NCBI RefSeq assembly: GCF_002443255.2
Contig: NW_019211455.1
Span: forward strand, 25,460,479 to 25,524,478
Direction: 5' to 3'
Source of the DNA: Varroa destructor
Taxonomy: Eukaryota > Arthropoda > Arachnida > Mesostigmata > Varroidae
DNA length: 64,000 nucleotides
The position numbers and the translations under genes were made by a program. Under the pieces are notes generated by a model. The model saw only the letters and a list, made by a program, of their open reading frames with translations. It had not been told where the DNA came from and did not search any database. Below, piece by piece: positions 26,220 through 37,330 of this stretch; the stretch's first letter is position 1; each line of letters opens with the position of its first letter.

Positions 26220-27560
26220 CGAACAGTTTTTCTTCTAACAAAGATACACTCCCAACGTAGATACTCGATAGGAAGCAACCGAATTCATTACTCTGAGGTC
26301 CATTCGCGTCGCACAAGATCCTTGATAGACCGCTAGTCACCTAAAAGTCCATTTAGCGTAATATCTAGAATTGAAGCCAGATCATTTCTAGTGTTTTTTT
26401 TTGTGGAACTGCATGGCCACGTAGATTCATGCTTAGGTTGCCAGCCTTTTTAAGCTGGCTGGGTGTTAGAAGCTCCATCTTCTCTAAAGCTAGTTCGAGG
26501 CCATGGTCGGTAATTCAAGCGCTAACTAGGTTAAAGGTATCGTTGATATCGCTCCCTTCTTCCCTCTAAAGTTCCTTAGTGTCTTCTCCTGCTATTACTA
26601 CTGCTAGGTTATATACAGACGCCACTAACGAGTCCAAATAGTTTTATTGGATGTCATCATACACTATATTCTAGAGAAGAGGGCCTACCACTGTGTCTTA
26701 AGGCGGGCCTCTCCACAGACGATATTTGGTGCCACCGTGTATAATGTGCCTATCATTAAAGTAACTTGCGACTATCCCTTGCAGTAGGATTCGACGCGTT
26801 TTCTTCAGACCATTTTGTTATGACCCTTCAGGGCATAGGGTCGAACGCGTTTTTAATACTAACTAACGCAAAAGATGCCTTTTTCCATTTTTTTATTCTG
26901 GCCTTTGAACTTTCCAGAACCGCCGCTACGGCATCTGTTTGTTATCTATCTTCCCTTTTTAAACACGAATTGGTTGCTTAATATCAGATGCTTCTCGTTA
27001 TATTTAAGCAGTCTGTTGGAAATCATCTTTTCCGCTATCTTATCGATCATGTTCAGTAAACATATCAGCTTACAGGTTGATGGTTTATTCTTGTTCCTAC
27101 TAATAGAGAAAATAAGGCCTGCGTGCTGACAGTCCGCTGAAAATAACCTTATCACCCGTATCTCGTCCATAACGTTTGCAAATAACCATATTCTATCTTA
27201 TTAGCTTTTTAAGCAGATCTGCAGGGATGTCGTCCGGACCTTGCAGATTGTTTACTTTTGAAAAATTTGACAGCTCAACTAATCTCCTTTGCCGTTATAC
27301 GGGACGAGTCAAATTTCTAGGACTGTCATCAGAAACCAATAGTCTTGTTCTAACCTCAACTGCCAATTTAAGGTTTAGATTATGGATACAATTACCGTTA
27401 AACATCTTGATCATACGTATATTATGGCCTGGTCCCCGCATCGTTAATTTATGAGTCTGTCCTAATGAAATGACTTATTTCATTTTCTCAACTCGTATAT
27501 AAGCGCTTGGAATTCTTAACCAGTTTTGGTCCTGGAAGAGTAGCATTTCTTTCGCTAATG
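26220..27560 (-). mobile_element. Decayed R1/LOA-like non-LTR retrotransposon (LINE), reverse-transcriptase part
   Basis: Minus-strand frames give the ordered blocks of a LINE reverse transcriptase. A pre-RT stretch with LVSDDSPRNLTRP lies near 27,320-27,380. NLQGPDDIPADLLKKLI (about 27,200-27,250) matches the usual KAPGPDGIP motif. ICLLNMIDKIAEKMISNRL and SNQFVFKKGR (26,946-27,170) match the LLN.IGKI.EK.I..RL and Q.GFRKGR blocks. TDAVAAVLE and ALVSIKNAFDP (26,838-26,935) hold the first catalytic Asp region. IVASYFNDRHIIHGG (about 26,730-26,775) precedes GPP*DTVVGPLL*NIVYDD (about 26,655-26,710), close to the R1-type GPPQGSVLGPLLWNIMYD. SVYNLAVVIAG near 26,600 replaces FADDLAVV, so the catalytic Asp pair is lost. 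GLELALEKME (26,472-26,500) and LSRILCDANGPQSNEF (about 26,270-26,330) follow. Many stops and frameshifts show an old dead copy. I could not recognise an endonuclease domain upstream (27,560-28,150) or a clear 3' end. Confidence 0.8.
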
Positions 27561-28490
27561 ATCTTCTCGAATCGAGAGACAATCTCTACTTACTTTCAAT
27601 ATCAGAGCTCAACCAGATTTGCTAGAAGACTTCTGAGGACGCCGCCGCCGCTAACATTTGGTACCACAATTAGTGTCAAGTTTGTGTCCAGAGGTTTGTT
27701 CAGGCGGGGAACTTGTTAGACAGAAAGTCGTTTGGCTAGTTTATTAAAAGCTCTATGGCATATCCTGGAAATTGATGTTGGGAGCTACACACATATATAT
27801 AGTCCTTGTTTAGCCTCAGCCTATTATATGGATAATAAGCTTTGTACGTCTCATTAGCGTGGACTCCTATTCTCGTGTCCACAAGAGAGATGAGTATTCC
27901 GGTCATGAGAGACTAGTTTTCATTATTTACGGGTCTGCGTAACAATTCGTTCTCTTCGCATGGCACTGCATGTAGGTATGTTATGCAATTTTACAATCCC
28001 TCGACAAACGTGCAGTTAATGCGTATTTTTTTCCGCGAGTATTTTGCTGGCTTGGGTGAAAGAAAAACGCTTGTGACAGTTTAATACTGATGGAGTGATA
28101 TTTTTCTAGCTGTTTGCCTGTCCCTTCGAAACAACAGCGACTCAGGGGTTAAAGGCGATGGAAGTCGAATTAAACATCGGATTATCCATGAAATATAAAG
28201 ATACAAATTAGACACTGTTGGCATAAATAACAAAAACAAAATCATGAACTTCTATAAACACCGAAATTTCTCCTATACCTCCGAACCTCTTTTCCTTTAT
28301 AGATGCTTAGAGGTACAGCACAACGTCAGTGCCACAGCCTGTAATAAAGGCTACAGGAGAAAGCCAGATTCAAAACCTAGTCGCCCTTAGACCTTCCTCC
28401 GACAATTGTTTTACAACTGAAAACAAACACGATTGTAAAGCGATATATTTAAATTTGTCTAAAGCTACCATTCGTTTTTGCTTGATATAG

Positions 28491-28799
28491 GTGAAAGTGC
28501 TTGCTGTTGCTACAGAAAAATCAACACATTCAACAGATACACTATCCGGCCTAAAGACGGCTCGAATCAAGAAAAATCGTTATGTAGGTCGTAGTAGTCA
28601 TCGTCATCCTTACCTGTTTCTTATGGCATTGGCTTCACTTACAAAGTCTAAATCTATTAAACACGGAACATATTCTAGGCATGCCGAACGCAGAAAGGTG
28701 ATCTTTGGAGATAATGGCCCTTCATCAAATGTAGCGACAAAGTTTTGGAACATCGTTCATCAAGGACAAACATCCCGCCGTATCTCGGCCAAGGTGTAA
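28491..28799 (+). CDS. Open frame of 102 codons, possibly an exon (uncertain)
   Basis: Follows CTTGATATAG, an acceptor-like site, and begins with GTG rather than ATG. It runs to GCCAAG/GTGTAA, where a weak donor coincides with the stop. The translation is basic and cysteine-free (for example SGLKTARIKKNRYVGRSSHR), with no recognisable domain. Codon use is not distinct from the surroundings, so it may be a chance frame. Confidence 0.15.
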   Translation: MKVLAVATEKSTHSTDTLSGLKTARIKKNRYVGRSSHRHPYLFLMALASLTKSKSIKHGTYSRHAERRKVIFGDNGPSSNVATKFWNIVHQGQTSRRISAKV

Positions 28800-29367
28800 G
28801 CTAAATCTGTCTTTATCCAGCTAGCGCCCTAAAGCGCGTGCTGCCATCTTATTATTATTATCACAATATTAAGTGTGCCTATGTAATTACTGTCTTTTAC
28901 TCGGCGCCGTATATCTAGTATTATCGGGTTAGCCCGGTGCATAGGGCGACCCCTACCGCAGTGAGAAGTTACGAGGCAAATGAGGTAGGACCTGCGAAAC
29001 GATATCGGGCCACAGCAATTAAGTTAATAACGTCACGCCGATTATTAAGTTTGCACGTATATGGAAACTGCAAATAGCAGGCCTAGAAACTTAACAGCCA
29101 ATTTTACTTCAGATGGTGAAGCCCATGTGCATGACGGTGAATTGTTATTCAGTGAGATTTTTAACGGCTTTCCTTTAACTTAATTATTTGAAACATATAA
29201 AATACTTATTTCATAATAGAACAATATATGTTACGCATAAGTACAACAATCAAAGCATTATTAGTATAGGGTAACATACACATTCGTAGGGCTTATCGTA
29301 ATAAATAAAGCGCACTAAGTGATCCTCGAGGAAGTTAATCTGAAAATTGGAGATCGACAACGTATAT

Positions 29368-29419
29368 AACCGGGTGCAAACATCGTCAGTTCTAGAACTG
29401 ATGATGTTTGCACTCGGTT
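29368..29419. repeat. 52-bp near-perfect palindrome without spacer
   Basis: The 26-base arms meet at TCT/AGA between 29,393 and 29,394 and match at 24 of 26 positions. Both mismatches are G opposite T on the plus strand, so a plus-strand RNA would pair throughout using two G-U wobbles. It contains TGCAAACATCRTCAGTTCTA in both orientations. It is non-coding as far as can be seen. Confidence 0.85.
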
Positions 29420-30701
29420 CAGACTAGAATAGATGAACTGAAGGCATATAATGATTATACTCTGGAATATTTCAAAAAAAAAAAACAAAAAAAAAAGAAC
29501 ATTTTTAAACAATAAAGAATAATATAACTTGAAGCCTGATGTTAGCTTATTCGGTACAAACTTCACAACTGTCAACGTAAATAACTCTATTTTCTTAAGA
29601 AGTTGTTCGTATTGGCGATCATAAGTAGAACAGAAGGCACTCAAGCATTTCTGTGGCAAGTGAGAAAGATTGCGACTGAAGTTGAAATAAACGGCATGAA
29701 AAAATAATAGGTATGTTGTTAAAGCGGCATTGCATGTGTGCAACAATGCAGTACGTTGCTCTTTATGCACAGTCGACATCAGTCCGAAGGCTTTTGCCTA
29801 GTGATCTAACTATGAAGCTTCTGGAATTATCATTCCGATACAGGGCAGGTATAGACTCATACTTCGGCCGTTTCAATACGGAACGTTGTTCCATAGGGCA
29901 TTCCTGGAAGACTGTCTTGTGCCATCGAGGGACATTATGCCACTGAGAGCGGCTATGACAAGTCATACTAGGCGTTCCTAGGCGTACGTCTAACGTTCAA
30001 AAAAAATAACATTCATGGAATATTCTTTCTCATGGTTCTAATTAATATTGTAATTATTATTTAAAGTATACAAAATATATTAAATAGCATCAATATGCAG
30101 TTGTTGAGACAACATAATAGTGTTAAATTTGTATTCGGATCGATGTATGCAGTGTAAAAGACCGTAACCGTTCTACAAATAACCGTCATATGTTTTTCGT
30201 CATCTTAATCAATAGGCTGACGACAACGCCAAAGGGCCAATTTGCGCGTAAAGGTTTTTTGACGAAAACTCAAACGGCTTTTTATGTTTACGGAAATAAA
30301 ATAACTTGTTTAGTCAAATGTGAAGCATCTCCAAGCGGAAATGGCCAGGCGACGCCACCCCTAGCCTTACTGTATCGGCAGGTAGCTTCGAGCATAGAAT
30401 AGCGACCGAGGAATCAATCTCTATTATCAAATCTACAAATTACTAGTCAGTTCGACTTAGCTTAATGTCACCATAAGCATGTTGTGAACTATCGAATAGA
30501 ACGATGGCACCTGATCGATTAGTCCAACCCTGATTTATTGATACTTTCATTTAAGCCTTAACAAGGCCTATTATCCTCTTCTCCACATGCTCCCCTTTCT
30601 TTACTACTCTGACTAAATCAAATAGCGAGACTAAAGCATTACAAACAATGCAGTCAGTCACGTAACTCTACTGTTGCGGGTATATAGTCACACAGTTTTT
30701 T

Positions 30702-30899
30702 TCACGAGGTTTTTAGGCGTGAGACAGATTTGGTTTCCGGAGTACGGCGAATCGAAATCATTACGCCAAAGCAGCGATTGATTAGGTTAGCCACTCGAAC
30801 CACTGAGTCAGAATGTTCAGAATGACCCAGCGGGAAACCGTGCGCCCATATGATGTTATCGCAATAAACAAGTCGAGTTCGTTTACTGTTTGACGTCAA
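30702..30899 (-). pseudogene. Possible remnant of a BEL/Pao retrotransposon integrase C-terminus (weak)
   Basis: The 66-codon minus-strand frame has HGFPLGHSEHSDSVVRVANL followed about 20 residues later by TKSVSRLKTS. This recalls the DUF5641-type end of BEL/Pao integrases, where W.xG.V...HPG.DG.VRVA is followed by a short variable stretch and a RP..KL motif. The residues just upstream (30,900-31,100) do not show the expected preceding integrase blocks, so the match may be chance. Confidence 0.2.
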
Positions 30900-31755
30900 C
30901 GAACGTTTATGGGAGACCTAGAAAAATGTTCTGCAATACATTAAAAAGTTTGCATTTTTTTCGAGGAACGCTTGTTAACATGTATGTTCCTCAGTTTAAC
31001 CAGGGAATCATACGAAAGGAGTCACGTTGTTTTTCGTGGGATTTCGTGAACTCTGTGAGTGTTGTCTCGTTTCGTGAATTTTATCTTGCGTTGCTGTATT
31101 GACGATTTGCCACGTTTGGTAACCCTGATCGCTTCACACATTTCTGTTCAGGCGAATGATTTTGACCTCTCAATATAAATACCTGACCTAGCAGATTGCG
31201 AGCTAAGCGCACTTCTAGGGCAAAGTCTGCCTAGCTATCTTGAAATACACCAGATTGTGTGATCGTGTAAAAGTGTTTTAGGTCGCTAATCCTGATCCAG
31301 TGAAAAATTAGAGAATTCAGAGTATATCAATCGGTAGACGTTTATATAAGGCCCATATTTACCCAAACACTAATTGACTATTTGGTAACCATAATGTCTA
31401 GCAAAAAATAAACCCCGTCGCGTTTACTAGGAATAGTGCAAGTGGGAGTCTTCCGCTCTTCCTCGCTTTGATTGGCAGACCATTGTACTAAATTGTTTCC
31501 GATATTTACTTCAACAATCGGACTTTGAACGCCGTAAACCGTTAATCGGAACATTGTAGCCTCAATTGAGTAATACATTTGTTTCTACCTTGCTAAGCAT
31601 GGTGGAATTAATTAATAATTAATCATTATTAATAGGCGATTTTGATATCGCTAATAATGAAAAAATGTCTACTTTCATATGGATTTATTGTACAGTATTT
31701 TCGCTACGCCGTTTACCGTTCGAGAATTGTCGACCAAGGAATTATCCTATACATA

Positions 31756-31819
31756 CCATATAGACATTCTCTATGTGTGTATATATTCCATATATACATT
31801 CACTATGTATATACAGGGT
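31756..31819. repeat. Imperfect tandem duplication of about 32 bp
   Basis: Two adjacent segments, each beginning CCATATA and containing ACATTC.CTATGT followed by GTATATA-like sequence, at about 31,756-31,787 and 31,788-31,819. AT-rich, no coding content. Confidence 0.45.
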
Positions 31820-33342
31820 ACGCTTCGGCGGCGACAGTAAGCGACCAAAATTTATTTAACCCTTTGTCAACAGGTGTTTGAAGGGTCGATTAAATTTAAG
31901 TTATCAACATACGGTGTTGCGATGTGTGGCGAATTAGGAATAGTTCCATAGATTTACGTAACCTCTTTTAGTAGTCGGTATGTTTTAAATGGATCCTTAC
32001 ATAACTGGGTTGCTACCGAATGCAACAAGTGCGGAAATGGTACATAGAGGGCAGTGCTCAGCATCTCGCAGCTGCGTCACACTAACCGATGCACCCCCCA
32101 TCAACTTCCATCTTTGATTAACTTGATATTACTAATCCACTCACATTCTTAAAATAGGCTTCGGACGTTAATAACATAATATTTGTGATACAACGCATAT
32201 TGTTACTAAAATTCGAATCCGCTAATAAACGTCAATGGCCCGTGTGTATAGATAATGGTCGTAACCAAACCTGAAAAATTTAGACCTCTAAAGGCCTGCC
32301 GGCTAAACGTATAGCAGTTGCAGCCTAAGGTGTCCGTCATTTTGGACGCATCTGTGGGGAGAGGGAAAGGTTAGGTGGGTAATTGTACTAGGGTCACTAT
32401 TACACCCCTTTATCTCGGGGATCTTATATAATGTTCTTTAGACCTGGTCTGTAGTCGGCGTTAGGCAATCGAAGAATAATCGCCCACGTCATCCTAGATT
32501 TAACAAGCACTGAACTGGAATTTTGATAAGGCTGAGCTGTTTTCGTATATCTTCGTCACTTTTCATAGCTTACGATGTTCGTCAAGTTGAGACACTAAAT
32601 TGAAGAAAGTGCTAGAAATTCCTTCTCCTGTTGGGAATTAATAAATTCTACGAAACTTATCTTCGTCCAATCATTGAAATGAGCACAGTCGACCGTAGAA
32701 AAAAAATAAAGTACGACATGATAATAAAATATACGGATTTACGGAGGAGATTCGTCATACGAACTTCTATAGAAACCATCTATATAATCGCTGTGAAACT
32801 AGACTAGTCCTTCTTTGCCTATGGGTCGAGGTGTTTCAAAGTTGATTTGCCACGTTCAAAATTCTTCGAGATCAAATTCGCAATACAAATCCCATATAAT
32901 ATTATATGTATCCTACTTCTGTAACTTGTTTTCGCACGACGAGACAGCTGTACTACAGATCAAAGAAGACTGAATGAGATATCAAGATGGTTTCAGGTCG
33001 GATCCACGTGAATTCACTCACTCAGCGTAGACAACTGGTTCCATCAAAACAAATACTCTCACGTGTTTATGAGTGAGTGGACATACGCTCGTAATTTTGG
33101 GTTGTCTGTCGGTAGATGTGTGATGTACTTGTGAGCCTGTCTTTGCGATCCCACGTAGAAGCTGGGCGTCTAATGGGTGTGTAGGTCTTGTTTGTGATAA
33201 AGGCCAAAAAATTGTTCTGAAGTTCTGGATAAATTAACCATATTAGAGTTTTGGTTAAACTTGAACTCAACATAGTAATTGCATTGGCTCAGTGCGCATT
33301 ATGTAATGCGATGCGAAACTATCTTATACAAACATTTGCTCT

Positions 33343-33392
33343 AGCCACACATATATTGTAAGTGGTACGCGTAGTTAACGCTATGTGTGGCT
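33343..33392. repeat. 11-bp inverted repeat with a 28-base spacer
   Basis: AGCCACACATA (33,343-33,353) is exactly complementary to TATGTGTGGCT (33,382-33,392). No coding context; it may be a small foldback or chance. Confidence 0.5.
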
Positions 33393-34006
33393 TAATGGCG
33401 TAATCAAAGCTCTACAGTGTGGCAGACTTCTGCCCAGGGTGGATGCTTTCAACAAGCTAGCGAAAATCGGACATATGAAAGCATCTTGATGATCAGTACT
33501 CTCTTACCGGATACGGTCCTAATTAGGTCGCGCTTTCTTCTCGAGTAAGCTTCAAATATATTACGCACATGTGCCCCCCAATATCAAGGAATTGCCTGTC
33601 AGAACGACTTGCATAGCAGAGGCCTTAATTGTGAAGCTAAGAAAACCTTTACTTTGAGTTTTACTGTAAAACACACGTACAAAAAAAAACAACTGAATAA
33701 CCGGCTCCTATGCAATAAGGTATTGCTAGGATCAGATTTGTAAATGAGTAGAGTTTTGTGCTAAAACCCATAACGGCCTTCAACAAGCTTTCATGCGCTT
33801 ACTTTGAATGTGCTTGTTTACCATCAGCACATCGCAAATTCTATAAGAAGCTCGTCCTCCTGCGAAAATCTCCAAGCTAAGGGTGCCCCTGAAGAAATGC
33901 AGTCATCCCGTGTGTAGATCACTGAATTGATCTCGAACGACTGCCCGACGACGAACATCTTCTTAGGCTCAGCACCAGGCAAGTGTTAGAGCAGGATTAG
34001 ATCCAT

Positions 34007-34020
34007 CCCCCCCCCCCCCC
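34007..34020. repeat. Poly-C tract, 14 bases
   Basis: Uninterrupted C run; unusual in an AT-rich background and prone to sequencing error. Confidence 0.9.
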
Positions 34021-35844
34021 TAAACGCTTCTCCGTATCCCCCATTGGCCCATTTCATGGGCCGAGAAATATATTTTTGTGGCTTCTACTAAGAATGGACA
34101 GGCAGTATGACCGGCAGAACTAGGACACGCGAGTAGGGCCCTTCATCAAAATCTCGGGGAAGTGAATTAAGTTGATCGCCTGATATTGGTAGAGAAGAAA
34201 GCAGGTCGGCCATAAGATCTAAAATCTTTTTCGGGGTCGATAATACACGAGAAGAAGAAATCTCTTCATTTCTTAGCTAGCAAGCTAGTCAGCCATCTGG
34301 TGCCACAGAGTTATGTTTCGCTACCCTATATCTTTTATAGTGTTAACTTAAATTGAGTTGCGATGATTTTTACAAGATACTAACGTCTACATGGCTGGCG
34401 TTACATTCACGAGTGAAGGAACTATTTGATTTTTTGATATTTTTTTTTCTGAGAACCAAAAACTTTTAGGTAATTCACTGGAATCTGTTAAAATTACCAT
34501 AGTGTCTAAACCGAATATGTCAGAAATAGCAATCCTTCTATAGATTTTCAAGCGTTGTTTTCCACCAAGGTTTTTTCCTGTTATTAGAAAATGCGAACAA
34601 CTTTTGTATTTAGTGTTTATTTAGTGGGATGTTTTACATTAGTAACTAGTAATAAATCGCTCTATAATAGCGCTTAAGTGCATTTTGTCTTATGTCAGGA
34701 CATAATAGTATTTATGGGGGTACTTCTGCATGCAGGCGCGCTATCGCTAGAATAAGTGATGTTTGTGCGGGTGTAGTAGGTATATAACTACTAAATTATG
34801 GTCTAGATGTACACACCGGTTCATTCGATCTTGGTGCTTTTGCCCGAACTCCAATCCAAAAAAATATAATTGCACCCATATTCCATACGTATATTTAGCT
34901 ATTATGTTTTATTGCCCTGGGAACTTTCATTGCACAAGCACGCAACGATGAGGTGACATTAATAACGGTAATAGCTGAACTGCTGCCTCTTAACACGCCC
35001 ACCCCCTAAATACCGTTCAGAGATTCTATAGTAAATCCATGCTATTGGAGCATTTAAAGCAACTACTATTATGACTTCCCAATGCATTATTTAATACAAT
35101 ACTGTTAGACAAACAGGGAATTCACTTACTACTAGAATATCTTTAAAGTTATCGTGGAACTCAAATCAGTCCATTGCATTGATGGATCATATGCAAGTTG
35201 AAAAATCCCCATAGATCTAGCGATGGTTCTCCTCATTTTGCCTCTCTGATTTTGCGGTTAAATATTGTTGGAATTCGGTAGCGGCCAAGGCTCTGCGGTA
35301 GATAGTTTCCACGCTGATATCGTTATGCCATACGACGCTTGTGTAAACAATGCGCTTTTTCCATATGCGTCATTGATTTCTACACGTCCAGTCTCAGCAA
35401 GTGGCTGAATATCTAGGCGTCGTTCTTACACTTCTTGATCGAATAAAAGTGTGCTACGCATTTTGTAGGACCCTTATTTCGCATATGAATATCTAAGAAG
35501 CTATATATTATCATATTCTGTATCAGTTAGCATATTTAGTACGCCTTTAGGCATTTAATTAACCGAATTATCTATACAATCGATATATAATAATATTTGT
35601 TGATTACAGACTCGCCCTGATACCTCCGAACTGGATTAAACCGGCAATAATAAGGACCGGTTTAGAGTAGAATGGAACTCGACCAAGAATTTCTACCAAA
35701 GCTTAAAATAAATACTAATACGCTCACTAAAAATTCACTGAGGCCATAATAATAATAATGGCCGCTTTTCAGTTGCAAAGTGAAACTATGGGTACAAAAG
35801 CCATTTCAAGATACTGTTTTATACAGAAAAAATAATTTTCGACA

Positions 35845-35850
35845 TTTATT
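35845..35850 (-). terminator. Polyadenylation signal AATAAA of the secreted-protein gene
   Basis: AATAAA on the minus strand, about 120 bases after the TAA stop at 35969. It is the first canonical signal I see downstream, giving a short 3' UTR. Confidence 0.5.
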
Positions 35851-35968
35851 GACAGACAGCCATGGGATCTCTTCATATATATTCACTTTACATCATTGGC
35901 AACAGATCATTCAGGCAGACTTGTACCGGCTTTGGTCCGCATTCGTTGCTAAATCTGTCTGGTCCTTT

Positions 35969-36928
35969 TTAGGAGGCGAGCGCCTGCTGGAGGCAAGCCT
36001 TGACTTTGACAACGTTCTCCTTCTGCTTTTCGTCGAGGGTCGACTCTTCCCCGTGAACCTTTTCCTTCATGCATTCCTGGAACTTTGTTTTGCGCTCCTC
36101 AACATGATCATGGGCAATACCTTTGATTTCTTCGCTGCAAGCAGCGACGAGCGGGCTCAGCTGGACATCGCAATCAGAAACATCACACAAATCATTTATA
36201 AGCTATTATATTTCTATATTGATAATACCTTACTCCTTGCTACTAGTATAGGTGCGTTGACGGTAATCATTAAGTGCGCAAAGGCGATCCTAACCTTGGT
36301 GATGTAGTCTTGAATGCGTTCTGGTCCGGCATCAGCGGCAACACCTTCAAGGCATTCCTTCGATTTGTCAGCGCTGGCCTAGGAAACGGCATTCACGGAA
36401 AATAGCATAGCCATTGAAAAATACTTCGCATTGCTCTTCGCTGTTAAAATCCTAGGTCCCTTCAAGCCAAGAGTCGATCAAACTGGACACATGAATATGC
36501 TAAAACATACGCTAGTAAGTAGAAGAACTTATATATATTGTTGGACCAGCAGTAGACGAACACCTAACAAACTGTAGAAAGCAAAGTTAGCAACGTATTG
36601 TCAATTTGTTGTTTTTTTTTTTTCGTACACGCAGATGTGTGTAGCTTACCTTATAAAGAGCCTTGCGTTCATCGGGAATATCGAGATTGTCGATAGCGGT
36701 CTGCAAATAAACATTATAAATAAGTGTAAATGAATCTGAACGATCTAGACCTCACGCATGATGAGCGCTGTATTCATATTGGCTGCGCCTAACTCTTCAT
36801 TTTATCCGAAAATTCTAGCCCATGTAAATATCCGTTATAAAGTAACGAACCTTTAAAGCCTCAATGGCTGGCTGCACATCAGCGATGGCTACAGCCACGA
36901 CGGTCGCGATAACGAGAAGTTTGAACAT
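35969..36928 (-). CDS. Small secreted four-cysteine protein, 134 aa, four coding exons (function unknown)
   Basis: Spliced minus-strand gene. Coding exons are 36928-36851, 36700-36650, 36378-36295 and 36160-35969 (stop TAA). Every junction is GT-AG (AAG/GTTCGT, AAG/GTAAGC, AAG/GTTAGG donors; TTTGCAG, TTCCTAG, GATGTCCAG acceptors) and all three coding introns are phase 0, giving 26+17+28+63 residues without a stop. Residues 1-16 (MFKLLVIATVVAVAIA) are a clear signal peptide with an AIA/D cleavage site. The mature part, about 118 residues, is rich in Glu, Lys and Ala, probably helical, and has four cysteines at 52, 79, 101 and 127, enough for two disulfides. No transmembrane segment follows the signal. 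Codons favour C or G at third positions, unlike the AT-rich surroundings. The protein is presumably extracellular, for example in haemolymph, saliva or cuticle. I do not recognise the family; a small helical ligand-binding or allergen-like protein is possible but unproven. The gene model is strong, the function open. Confidence 0.9.
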
Positions 36929-37172
36929 GTTGACAAGAGTTTGTAAATTGTAAACTCTCTGAAATCACAATGAACATTCGTAGGCAGACGCCGCTTTACA
37001 CTTTAGAGCTGAGAATGAGATAAGTTGCATTGGATGTTTGAAAGATAGGAGAAAAGAAAAGACGAATACTAATGAAAATTGTCACTCAAGTTACCGTGTC
37101 TCTTTAAAGTTGACGAGATTGAAATACACTCATGAAGTGATCAACTTCAGTTCCCATGCGCTCCATTCTCCG

Positions 37173-37217
37173 CGATAGGAAAAAGCTGCAGACGTTTTCT
37201 GCAGCTTTTTCCTATCG
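37173..37217. repeat. Perfect 20-bp inverted repeat with a 5-base loop
   Basis: The left arm 37173-37192 (CGATAGGAAAAAGCTGCAGA) is exactly complementary to the right arm 37198-37217, with loop CGTTT. It lies inside intron 1 of the secreted-protein gene, about 245 bases upstream of the ATG. Either strand would form a stable hairpin. It is shorter than a usual microRNA precursor. Confidence 0.85.
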
Positions 37218-37268
37218 AGGACTTTCGATATGGCTTAAAGGCACATAGAATTAGCTGTTCAGTCTTAC

Positions 37269-37296
37269 CTGGACTGTGACTATTGCTTTCGTCAGT
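37269..37296 (-). other. Non-coding first exon of the secreted-protein gene
   Basis: An initiator-like TCACTG gives a predicted transcript start near 37296. The exon ends at 37269 in CCAG/GTAAGACT, an excellent splice donor. The matching acceptor is GATTTCAG/AGAG, so exon 2 begins at 36958, 30 bases before the ATG at 36928. Intron 1 is therefore about 310 bp and lies in the 5' UTR. The position is inferred from promoter and splice motifs only. Confidence 0.6.
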
Positions 37297-37330
37297 GATG
37301 TTCCTGGGGTTGAGGGCAACGTTTATATAT
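37296..37330 (-). promoter_or_regulatory. TATA box and initiator of the secreted-protein gene
   Basis: Read on the minus strand, TATATAAA lies at 37329-37322 and an initiator-like TCACTG has its +1 A at 37296, about 33 bases downstream of the start of the TATA box. This is the normal TATA-to-start spacing for an arthropod RNA polymerase II core promoter, and a good splice donor follows within 30 bases. TATA-containing promoters often drive strongly or tissue-specifically expressed secreted proteins; that use here is an inference. Confidence 0.6.

Larger units (their letters stand above)
27561..35844. other. No secure gene; palindromes and weak transposon traces
   Basis: Holds the 52-bp palindrome, the 11-bp inverted repeat, the weak BEL/Pao-like segment, an uncertain 102-codon frame at 28,491 and a poly-C tract. 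The endonuclease part of the LINE might lie at 27,561-28,150 but is beyond recognition by eye. Confidence 0.35.

Noticed and set aside
35780..36307. 175-codon plus-strand open frame, the longest in the window
   Set aside because: It lies antisense to exons and an intron of the secreted-protein gene, whose splice sites, signal peptide and phases are coherent; the plus frame is its shadow.
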